A program made the position numbers and the translations under genes. 9,570 nt of DNA from Ruminococcus sp. (lineage in GTDB: Bacteria > Bacillota_A > Clostridia > Oscillospirales > Ruminococcaceae). Under the pieces are notes generated by a model, which was not told where the DNA came from, did not search any database, and saw only the letters and a list, made by a program, of their open reading frames with translations. Within the stretch, counting starts at the first letter, position 1; each line of letters starts with the position of its first letter. Shown one piece after another: positions 1-6,241 of the stretch. Location of the stretch: positions 1 through 9,570 of the forward strand of contig NZ_JAIKXF010000030.1 of assembly GCF_024684275.1 (NCBI RefSeq), in the 5' to 3' direction.

Positions 1-10
1 TGTGATATAA

Positions 11-1210
11 TTACTTAGAAATGAGAGCGAGTGTATCTCTTGCGATAAGGAGCTCCTCGTTTGTAGGAACGATCCATACCTCGATCTTTGAATCAGGTGT
101 GGAGATCTTTGTGAGCTTGCCTCTGATAGTGCGGTTGAGAGCCTCGTCGATCTTGATGCCGAAGTAGTCCATGTTCTGACATACAGCCTCACGTACTTCC
201 CATGAGTTCTCACCGATACCGCCTGTGAAGAGGATAGCGTCAACGCCGTTCATAGCAGCAGCGTAAGCACCGATGTACTTCTGTATCTCATATGTGAGCA
301 TATCAGAAACGAGCTGAGCCTTCTTATTGCCCTGATTTGCAGCCTCCTGAATGTCACGGTTGTCAGAACCAACGCCTGATACACCGAGGAAGCCTGACTT
401 CTTGTTCATGTATTCGCTCATCTGTGAAGGAGTAAAGCCGTGCTTGTCAGCAACAAAAGTAACTGCTGAAGGATCAACAGAACCTGTTCTTGTACCCATT
501 ACTACACCGTCGAGAGGTGTGAAGCCCATTGAGGTATCAACTGACTTACCGCCGTCAACAGCTGTTATGGAAGAACCGTTTCCTAAGTGGCATGAAACGA
601 TCTTGAGATCCTTAACGTCCTTGCCCATGGCATCTGCGAGAGCCTTTGATACAAAACGGTGTGATGTGCCGTGGAAGCCGTACTTTCTTACGTGGAGCTT
701 CTCATAATCATCATAGGGGAGACCGAACATAAATGCCTTTGGAGGCATTGTCTGGTGGAATGCAGTATCGAATACAACTACCTGTGGAACATTTGCAGGG
801 ATAACGCTCTTGCAGGCTCTGAGAGCGAGTGCGTGTGCGTGATTGTGAACAGGGGCAAGCTCGCGGAGCTCGTCGATCTTGTCGATGACCTCGTCAGTTA
901 CGAGAACAGACTTGTCAAAAACATCAGCACCCTGTACTATTCTGTGACCTACAGCAGAGATAGCGTCCATGCTGTCGATAACCTTTGCAGAGCCTGTTGT
1001 GAGAGCCTCTACCAGCTTCATGAAAGCCTCTGTGTGTGTAGGAAATGCGCAGTCCTCATCGAGAACTCTGCCGTCAGCAGTCTTGTGGTTGATATGTCCG
1101 TCGATACCGATACGGTCGCAGTTACCCTTTGCGATAACGCTCTCATCGCTCATGTCGATGAGCTGATACTTAAGGGAAGAGCTTCCCGCATTAACAACTA
1201 AGATGATCAT
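11..1210 (-). CDS. ackA: Acetate kinase AckA
   Basis: Catalyses reversible transfer of phosphate between ATP/acetate and ADP/acetyl phosphate, the substrate-level ATP-forming step of acetate fermentation, in the cytosol. The 399-residue product is full length for the family. Visible motifs in order: NAGSSSLKY at 7-15, GHRIVQG at 88-94, FDTAFH at 147-152, KYGFHGTSH at 176-184, LGNGSS at 209-214, MGTRTGSVDP at 238-247 and FTGGIGEN at 328-335. With the ATG at 1210 as residue 1, Asp148, His180 and Arg241 fall on the numbers of the well-studied Methanosarcina enzyme, which supports this start. An AAAGGA ribosome binding site precedes it. An in-frame TTG 18 bases upstream (1228) would swallow that site, so I rejected it. 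Isoleucine is mostly ATC (23 of 28 by hand count), unlike the neighbouring genes, which suggests high expression. No pta gene lies upstream. Confidence 0.98.
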   Translation of the reverse strand: MIILVVNAGSSSLKYQLIDMSDESVIAKGNCDRIGIDGHINHKTADGRVLDEDCAFPTHTEAFMKLVEALTTGSAKVIDSMDAISAVGHRIVQGADVFDKSVLVTDEVIDKIDELRELAPVHNHAHALALRACKSVIPANVPQVVVFDTAFHQTMPPKAFMFGLPYDDYEKLHVRKYGFHGTSHRFVSKALADAMGKDVKDLKIVSCHLGNGSSITAVDGGKSVDTSMGFTPLDGVVMGTRTGSVDPSAVTFVADKHGFTPSQMSEYMNKKSGFLGVSGVGSDNRDIQEAANQGNKKAQLVSDMLTYEIQKYIGAYAAAMNGVDAILFTGGIGENSWEVREAVCQNMDYFGIKIDEALNRTIRGKLTKISTPDSKIEVWIVPTNEELLIARDTLALISK

Positions 1211-1458
1211 ATATGTAATTCCTTTCAAAAATAATTTTGCATATATTATTATATACTATTTTTTGAAAAATGCAAGTCCTTTTTTTAAAATAAAGCACAT
1301 TCAATGTCCTTTCGGGCGGACTTTTCCCCGTTCAGACCGTAAAAAACAGGAAAATCCTTTTGCAAAACGCCCAAAACACAACAGTAATACTTTAATAATC
1401 TGTAGAGTAAATAAAAAATTATGAAAAATCATTGAAATTTACAAGGAGAGGTAGTAAA
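1211..1458. other. Divergent intergenic region between ackA and tmcAL
   Basis: This 248-base A/T-rich region carries the ackA promoter near its left end. On the plus side it ends in an AAGGAG ribosome binding site at 1443-1448, 10 bases before the tmcAL ATG. I could not settle on a tmcAL promoter. A TTGCAA at 1360-1365 has only poor -10 partners (AGTAAT at 17 bases spacing, TAATAC at 19). No tRNA, open frame of note or terminator is visible, and none is expected between divergent genes. Confidence 0.5.
1248..1275 (-). promoter_or_regulatory. Putative sigma-A promoter of ackA
   Basis: Read on the minus strand, a -35 box TTGCAT (1275-1270) is followed after 16 bases by a perfect -10 box TATAAT (1253-1248). 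Transcription would begin near 1241, giving a leader of about 30 bases with the AAAGGA ribosome binding site before the ATG at 1210. This is the only good promoter match upstream of ackA in the divergent gap. Confidence 0.65.
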
Positions 1459-2652
1459 ATGAAAGTCAGCGGTATAGTCTGCGAGTATAATCCGTTCCAT
1501 AACGGACATCTTTACCACATACAAAAGACACGGGAAAACGGAGCAACACACATCGCCGCAGTTATGAGCGGAAGCTTTGTACAGCGCGGCGATACAGCCA
1601 TAATGGACAAGCTGGAGCGAGCCCGTCTTGCTGTTCGCTCGGGAGCAGACCTTGTTATCGAACTTCCCGTGCAGTATTGCCTTTCCTCGGCGGAAAATTT
1701 TGCCGCAGGTGCGGTATATCTCCTTGACGCTCTCGGAGCTGTTGACGAGATTTCCTTCGGGAGCGAGTGCGGAGACACGGATAAGCTTCTGAAGGCTATG
1801 GATACCGTTGACCTTGCGGCGGTCACTCATGCCGACGAGATACGAACTATCATGGAAAAGGGGTATACCTACCCTCGGGCGCTCAATTCCGTAGTCAACG
1901 GTTACGACGCAGAGGCGGCTTCTTTGATCTCAGAGCCTAATAACCTCCTTGCCATAGAGTATTTAAGGGCTCTGAAAAAAAGCGGCAGCAGTATGACTGC
2001 TTTTACAGTGAAGCGTAAAAATGCAGTGCATGACAGCGATAGGAGCGAGGACGGCTTTGCAAGCGCTTCTCTGATAAGGGAAATGATACACAAAAGAGCC
2101 GATATAGGTGAATTCACTACTCCCGAATGGGCTGCTGCTATCTCTGCTGCTGCAGAAAAGGGCGAGACAGCTTCTCTTGACCGTCTTGAGAGAGTTATGC
2201 TCTATAAGCTGAGGACGTGTTCAGCTGAGGAAATATCGCAGATATATGATGTAGGACAGGGGCTTGAACACAGGATATACGGTGCAAGAATGGCAGGCTC
2301 ACTTGACGAGCTTCTGTTCACGGTCAAGACCAAACGTTATACTATGGCGAGGATAAGACGCATAATGCTGTCTCTCCTCATAGGCATCACAAAAGAGGAT
2401 ATGAAGCAGCTTCCGCCATATGGAAGGATACTTGCATTCAATGAACGGGGCAGGGAGATACTTGCCCGTGCAAAGGGCTCTGCAAAGATACCATTTGCAT
2501 CATCTATAGCCAAGCTCTCACAGCTCAGCGATACTGCCGAGCGGTTTGCGGAGCTTGAGATAAGAGCGTCGGATATATACGGACTGGCTCTTGAAAATAT
2601 AACCTCAGCGCAAAAGGACTACAGAGCTAAGATAATGATCGACATGGAATGA
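1459..2652 (+). CDS. tmcAL: tRNA(Met) cytidine acetate ligase TmcAL (YlbM/DUF795 family)
   Basis: TmcAL makes N4-acetylcytidine at wobble position 34 of elongator tRNA-Met, using acetate and ATP by way of an acetyl-adenylate. It is the Firmicutes alternative to acetyl-CoA-dependent TmcA. The 397-residue product has the usual length. The nucleotidyltransferase-like N-terminus is diagnostic: GIVCEYNPFHNGH at residues 5-17 holds the HxGH-type nucleotide-binding motif (HNGH, 14-17), followed by MSGSFVQRGD at 36-45 and ISFGSE at 98-103. A C-terminal helical region makes up the rest. I chose the ATG at 1459 because it gives the family N-terminus and sits 10 bases after AAGGAG. The in-frame TTG at 1432 lies upstream of that site. 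It is the first gene of the plus-strand cluster and divergent from ackA, whose product handles the same metabolite. ATA is common for isoleucine. Confidence 0.95.
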   Translation: MKVSGIVCEYNPFHNGHLYHIQKTRENGATHIAAVMSGSFVQRGDTAIMDKLERARLAVRSGADLVIELPVQYCLSSAENFAAGAVYLLDALGAVDEISFGSECGDTDKLLKAMDTVDLAAVTHADEIRTIMEKGYTYPRALNSVVNGYDAEAASLISEPNNLLAIEYLRALKKSGSSMTAFTVKRKNAVHDSDRSEDGFASASLIREMIHKRADIGEFTTPEWAAAISAAAEKGETASLDRLERVMLYKLRTCSAEEISQIYDVGQGLEHRIYGARMAGSLDELLFTVKTKRYTMARIRRIMLSLLIGITKEDMKQLPPYGRILAFNERGREILARAKGSAKIPFASSIAKLSQLSDTAERFAELEIRASDIYGLALENITSAQKDYRAKIMIDME

Positions 2653-2696
2653 ACGCTGTATCCGGAGCTGCGGTACAGTGACAGGCTATGTATTTC

Positions 2697-2718
2697 AAGG
2701 AAGGATAGAATGATTTGA
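2697..2718 (+). promoter_or_regulatory. Ribosome binding site and overlapping ATG...TGA minimal frame before a TTG start
   Basis: AAGGAAGG (2697-2704) is followed by ATG ATT TGA (2710-2718). The TGA overlaps the TTG (2715-2717) that begins the HAD gene, giving a TTGA stop-start overlap. The ATG is 5 bases and the TTG 10 bases from the Shine-Dalgarno sequence. This could be reinitiation from a two-codon leader, or one missing T in the TTT run at 2714-2716, which would join the ATG to the gene. Confidence 0.45.
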
Positions 2719-3362
2719 TAAAAGGAGTTATATTTGATCTTGATGGTACTCTGCTGGACTCTATGACGGTGTGGAGCAGTATAGACCGTGAATTTCTCAT
2801 AGAAAACGGCATAGCTGATCCGCCTCCCGAGGTCTCTGACGTTGTTAAAAAAATGACCGTTGATGAATCGTCACAGTATTTCATAGATCATTTTGGGCTT
2901 GACTGTACGAAAGAATATGTTATCAGGCGAATCGAAGATATGGTCCGTCAGCGCTATGAGGAGCAGATACCTTTGAAGCCGTATGTTACTGAGGTGCTTG
3001 ATTTTCTCGACAGTAAAAACATACCGTACGGAGTTGCCACAGCTACATATAAGGGACTTGCTGAGGCTGCGCTGAAACGCTGCGGAGTTTACGGCAGAAT
3101 GAGATTTCTGCTCACTGACAGGGAATACCCCACAGGAAAGAATTTCCCCGATATTTTTCTCGGAGGAGCAGAGCTTCTCGGCACTGCTGCTGCTGAAACT
3201 CTTGTGGCGGAGGATTCTCTCCATTGTATCGAAACTGCAAAGGCGGCAGGCTTTCCCGTGTGCGGAGTCTATGACAGCGTTGCAGAAGCCGATATTCCGC
3301 GTATAATTGAGCTTTCGGACTATTACGTCAGGTCTCTTGACGAGATAATAAATATATTTTAG
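2715..3362 (+). CDS. HAD-superfamily hydrolase, beta-phosphoglucomutase/phosphatase-like, TTG start
   Basis: Predicted cytosolic phosphatase or phosphomutase of the haloacid dehalogenase superfamily, with a helical cap after motif I (subfamily I). In the 215 residues, motif I is FDLDGTLLDS (7-16), with nucleophile Asp8 and acid/base Asp10. The motif II region is GVATATYKG (106-114), with Thr109 the likely residue. Motif III lysine is in GKNFPDIFL (141-149) and motif IV is VAEDS (164-168). The substrate cannot be read from the sequence. Sugar phosphates, nucleotides or phosphoglycolate are all possible. The next in-frame ATG (residue 17) would remove the catalytic motif, so the TTG at 2715 is forced unless there is a 1-base error nearby. 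The gene follows tmcAL after 62 bases and precedes mnmA by 47 bases, and its stop codon runs into a hairpin. Confidence 0.9.
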   Translation: MIKGVIFDLDGTLLDSMTVWSSIDREFLIENGIADPPPEVSDVVKKMTVDESSQYFIDHFGLDCTKEYVIRRIEDMVRQRYEEQIPLKPYVTEVLDFLDSKNIPYGVATATYKGLAEAALKRCGVYGRMRFLLTDREYPTGKNFPDIFLGGAELLGTAAAETLVAEDSLHCIETAKAAGFPVCGVYDSVAEADIPRIIELSDYYVRSLDEIINIF

Positions 3363-3380
3363 GGCGAACGATGTTCGCCC
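3362..3380 (+). terminator. Perfect 8-bp hairpin between the HAD gene and mnmA (attenuator-like)
   Basis: GGGCGAAC (3362-3369), loop GAT, GTTCGCCC (3373-3380). The first G is the last base of the HAD gene's TAG stop codon. It is followed by GTGCTGTTTTC, an imperfect and short T run, so full termination is doubtful. Partial termination, transcript-end protection or differential expression of mnmA are reasonable readings. The mnmA ribosome binding site (3395-3402) lies just beyond. Confidence 0.6.
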
Positions 3381-3409
3381 GTGCTGTTTTCAAAAGAAGG
3401 AGCGATAGA

Positions 3410-4486
3410 ATGAAAAAAGTCATGGTGGGAATGAGCGGCGGAGTTGACAGCTCTGTGGCAGCAATGCTGCTGCGTGACAAGGGCTTTGAGGTAATGGGAG
3501 TTACACTGAAGCTTTTCTCCGATGAGGATATATCTGAGGCAAAAAAAGAGGGCAAGACCTGCTGTGCGCTTTCCGACGTTGAGGACGCAAGAAGCGTTGC
3601 CTATCGTCTTGGCTTTGAGCACCTCGTATTCAATTTCAAGGACAATTTCCGTGAATATGTTATGAAGCAGTTTGCAGACAGCTACCTTTGTGGCAGGACG
3701 CCGAATCCCTGCATAGAGTGCAATCGTCACGTGAAGTTTGACAAAATGCTTCTTAGAGCTCAGGAGCTGGGCTATGACTACATCGCGACGGGACATTATG
3801 CTGTGAATGAATATGACGGGGAGAGAGGACGCTATCTGCTGAAGCGCCCCAAAGACCGCAGCAAGGATCAGACATATGTACTTTATGCACTGACTCAGGA
3901 GCAGCTGTCACATACTCTTTTCCCACTGGGAACACTGGAAAAATCACAGGTCCGTGAGCTTGCTGAGCAGGCAGGCCTTGTGAATTCAAACAAGCCTGAC
4001 AGTCAGGATATATGCTTTGTTCCCGACGGCGACTACGCAGCGTTTATACGCAGATTTACGGGCTGCGATACTCCCTGCGGAAGCTTTGTTGATATGGACG
4101 GAAAAGTCCTCGGTGAGCACAAGGGTATCATAAACTATACCATAGGTCAGCGAAAGGGACTTGGGATAGCTCTCGGACACCCTGCTTATGTGGTTAAAAA
4201 AGACATCGCCGCAAATACCGTTACCCTCGGACTGGAGTCAGATCTCTACACAAAGAGCCTTATTGCTGATGATTTCAACCTTATTTCCATTGAAAAGCTG
4301 GAAGCACCCATGCGAGTTACTGCGAAAACGCGCTACAGCCAGAAGGAACAGCCTGCCACCGTTTCATATCTTGGAAACGGCGAGTACAAAGTCGAGTTTG
4401 ACGAGTCGCAAAGAGCCGTGACCAGCGGACAGGCAGTAGTTCTTTACGACGGAGATATTGTAGTGGGCGGAGGAACTATAAAATGA
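3410..4486 (+). CDS. mnmA: tRNA-specific 2-thiouridylase MnmA
   Basis: Activates uridine 34 of tRNA-Lys, -Glu and -Gln with ATP and replaces its O2 by sulfur, giving the s2U part of the wobble modification that stabilises decoding. The 358 residues are normal length. The PP-loop is SGGVDS (9-14). The nucleophile is Cys104 in NPCIECNRHVKF (99-110), aligning by position with Cys102 of the E. coli enzyme. The persulfide-carrying Cys202 is in SQDICFV (198-204). Next come the central tRNA-binding segment and a C-terminal beta-barrel. I chose the ATG at 3410, seven bases after AGAAGGAG. An in-frame ATG at 3371 lies in the loop of the preceding hairpin and would add 13 unconserved residues. No cysteine desulfurase gene is adjacent, so the sulfur donor must be encoded elsewhere. 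Its TGA overlaps the next start (ATGA). Confidence 0.97.
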   Translation: MKKVMVGMSGGVDSSVAAMLLRDKGFEVMGVTLKLFSDEDISEAKKEGKTCCALSDVEDARSVAYRLGFEHLVFNFKDNFREYVMKQFADSYLCGRTPNPCIECNRHVKFDKMLLRAQELGYDYIATGHYAVNEYDGERGRYLLKRPKDRSKDQTYVLYALTQEQLSHTLFPLGTLEKSQVRELAEQAGLVNSNKPDSQDICFVPDGDYAAFIRRFTGCDTPCGSFVDMDGKVLGEHKGIINYTIGQRKGLGIALGHPAYVVKKDIAANTVTLGLESDLYTKSLIADDFNLISIEKLEAPMRVTAKTRYSQKEQPATVSYLGNGEYKVEFDESQRAVTSGQAVVLYDGDIVVGGGTIK

Positions 4487-5493
4487 AAACGGCACTTCTT
4501 GTTGTGGACGCACAGGAGCTTATAACCAATGAAAAGCTCTACGCCTATGATAAATATATCGGAAACGTCCGTAAACTAATTGAAGCATCGCGGAAAAACG
4601 GTGTAGAAGTCATCTATATCTGTCACGATGACGGTGAGGGACAGCCCCTCTCCAAAGGAAATAAGGGCTTTGATGTATGCAGTGAGTTCGCTCCCGAGAC
4701 CGGAGAGCGTATTTTCGATAAATTTGTGAACAGTCCGTTTCGTGACACGGGGCTTACGGAATATCTTCGCTCAAAGGGCGTCAAAAGGCTCATAGTCACA
4801 GGCTTGCAGACGGATTACTGCATAGACGCCGCTGTGAAATGCGGTTTTGAGCGCGGCTTCGAGATGATAGTGCCTGAGTACTGCAATTCAACTTTTGATA
4901 ACGATCATATGACCGCGGAGCAGTCCTACCGCTATTACAACGAGTTTATCTGGAAAAACAGGTATGCAAAATGTGTTGGAATGAAAGAAACGCTTGAAAT
5001 GATACGGGATGACAATTATGAGCCGGTAAAAAGTAAAGCTAAAAAGACGCTTTTCATCAGAAGAGCGACAAAAGATGACGTTTCAAGAATTGCGGAGATA
5101 CTTGTTTTTGCAAAACGAATGAAATATCGTTCTATTTTTAATGACGATGTGTATTCATTTTGCGAAATGCAAGTATTATCTGTTGCTGAAAAGTACAATG
5201 AAAACGGCTTTCTTAACAATATGTTCCTGTATGATGACGGAATAATAAAAGGGCTTATCCGCATTGAGAGAGAAGAGATCGCTGAATTATATGTCGATCA
5301 TTTCTTTCAGGGGCAGGGAGTCGGCTCAGAATTGATAGAATATGCCAAAGAGAATTATCCGGTCAGTTTTCTTTGGACAATTGAAAAGAACACTGACGCT
5401 ATACGCTTTTATGAAGCACATGATTTTCACCTTACAGACATTAAGAAGCGTGAAGAAGGAACTACAGAATATATTGTAAAAATGAAAAGATAA
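4483..5493 (+). CDS. Isochorismatase-like cysteine hydrolase fused to a GNAT acetyltransferase
   Basis: A single 336-residue frame with two enzyme domains. Residues 1-180 form an isochorismatase/nicotinamidase-like hydrolase with the triad Asp9 (LVVDAQ), Lys80 (FDKFVNSPF) and Cys113 (GLQTDYCIDAA). Family members cleave amides or similar bonds, and the substrate here is unknown. Residues 188-336 form a GNAT N-acetyltransferase: an IRRAT start, then LYVDHFFQGQGVGSELIEYA with the Q-x-x-G-x-G acetyl-CoA loop, and a C-terminal TIEKNTDAIRFYEAHDF segment. Both domains look complete. Base composition changes at the junction: 28 of 60 bases are G/C at 4681-4740 but only 16 of 60 at 5101-5160, suggesting that the GNAT part was acquired separately. 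The start overlaps the mnmA stop as ATGA, with GGAGGA eight bases upstream, so translation is probably coupled. Intracellular; physiological role not recognised. Confidence 0.88.
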   Translation: MKTALLVVDAQELITNEKLYAYDKYIGNVRKLIEASRKNGVEVIYICHDDGEGQPLSKGNKGFDVCSEFAPETGERIFDKFVNSPFRDTGLTEYLRSKGVKRLIVTGLQTDYCIDAAVKCGFERGFEMIVPEYCNSTFDNDHMTAEQSYRYYNEFIWKNRYAKCVGMKETLEMIRDDNYEPVKSKAKKTLFIRRATKDDVSRIAEILVFAKRMKYRSIFNDDVYSFCEMQVLSVAEKYNENGFLNNMFLYDDGIIKGLIRIEREEIAELYVDHFFQGQGVGSELIEYAKENYPVSFLWTIEKNTDAIRFYEAHDFHLTDIKKREEGTTEYIVKMKR

Positions 5494-5518
5494 TTTTTTA
5501 CCGAATAAAAGGAACATT

Positions 5519-6241
5519 ATGGAATATAAATACGAAAAGCTAACCGATAAAATATACGTCTGCGCCAGCAGCGATCACCGCTTCGGCACGGACGCCTTTC
5601 TGCTTGCTGATTTTTCGCAGTACCGCGCAAAGGACAAGGTATGCGACCTCGGTACTGGCTGCGGTATAATACCGCTTATCATGCAGAAAAAAATGCCTCC
5701 TCAGGTAACATATGCGGTAGATATACAGGAGGGCGCCGTTGAACAGCTCCGTCTCGGAATAGAAAAAAGCGAAACTACAGGTATTGTCCCGATATGTGCT
5801 GACCTGAAAGAGCTGTGGGAGGACGCTCCGCTGGGACAGCTTGACCTTGTAACCTGCAACCCGCCCTACAAGGTAAACAATGCAGGCTTTCAGAGTGTTA
5901 TCACAGCCCAGAAAATAGCCCGTCACGAGATATTATGCACCATTGATGACGTTTGTGCTGCGGCACAGAAGCTGCTGAAGTTCGGCGGCAGGCTCTGCGT
6001 CTGCAATCGTCCGGAACGGCTGAGTGATGTGGTATTTGCCATGAAAAATCACGATATTGAGCCTAAAAGACTTCGTTTCGTATCCAAAAACGCTGATGAA
6101 GCTCCGTGGCTTTTCCTTATTGAGGGGAAAAAGGGCTCAAAGCCATTCATGAAGGTCGAGCCTCAGCTCTACATACGCAGCGAAAACGGCTTTACAGACG
6201 AGCTTCAGAGGATATATGACACAGGAAAGGAGCAGCTATGA
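5519..6241 (+). CDS. TrmN6/YabB-like tRNA1(Val) adenine-N6 methyltransferase
   Basis: Class I SAM-dependent methyltransferase of 240 residues, close to the length of E. coli TrmN6 (YfiC), which methylates A37 of tRNA1-Val, and of B. subtilis YabB. The N-terminal SDHRFGTDAFLLADF segment (18-32) is typical of this group. Motif I for SAM binding is DLGTGCGIIP (43-52), the acidic residue after strand 2 is in AVDIQ (66-70), and catalytic motif IV is NPPY (114-117), which marks N6-adenine or exocyclic amine methylation. The exact RNA target is inferred from family and neighbourhood. The start ATG at 5519 is preceded by AAAAGGA. The gene follows the fusion gene after 25 bases and overlaps rsmI by an ATGA junction. 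The pairing recalls the yabB-yabC neighbourhood of Bacillus, which supports the assignment. Confidence 0.88.
   Translation: MEYKYEKLTDKIYVCASSDHRFGTDAFLLADFSQYRAKDKVCDLGTGCGIIPLIMQKKMPPQVTYAVDIQEGAVEQLRLGIEKSETTGIVPICADLKELWEDAPLGQLDLVTCNPPYKVNNAGFQSVITAQKIARHEILCTIDDVCAAAQKLLKFGGRLCVCNRPERLSDVVFAMKNHDIEPKRLRFVSKNADEAPWLFLIEGKKGSKPFMKVEPQLYIRSENGFTDELQRIYDTGKEQL

Noticed and set aside
671..1201. 176-codon open frame on the plus strand inside ackA
   Set aside because: It lies opposite a well-conserved complete gene, shows no domain or ribosome binding site, and its composition reflects the ackA codons in reverse.
1211..1228. TTG-initiated six-residue extension of AckA
   Set aside because: It would use the Shine-Dalgarno sequence as coding sequence and shifts catalytic residues off the standard numbering.
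1306..1321. GTCC...GGAC hairpin followed by TTTT in the divergent gap, considered as a terminator
   Set aside because: The stem is only four base pairs with an eight-base loop, and no gene ends here that would need a terminator.
1432..1458. TTG-initiated nine-residue extension of TmcAL
   Set aside because: The AAGGAG ribosome binding site lies within it, and the family starts at MKVSGIVCEYNP.
3366..3376. LexA/SOS-box-like GAAC...GTTC within the palindrome before mnmA
   Set aside because: The Firmicutes LexA box needs four bases between GAAC and GTTC, and here there are three. The site lies inside a longer perfect stem beside a stop codon, not at a promoter.
3371..3409. Upstream in-frame ATG extension of MnmA by 13 residues
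   Set aside because: The ATG lies in the hairpin and lacks a ribosome binding site. The ATG at 3410 has AGAAGGAG seven bases upstream and gives the conserved MKKVMVGMSGGVDS start.
3707..3723. MnmA motif NPCIEC lacking the aspartate of the E. coli NPD motif, considered as an active-site loss
   Set aside because: NPC is common in Gram-positive MnmA proteins, and both functional cysteines (104 and 202) are present.
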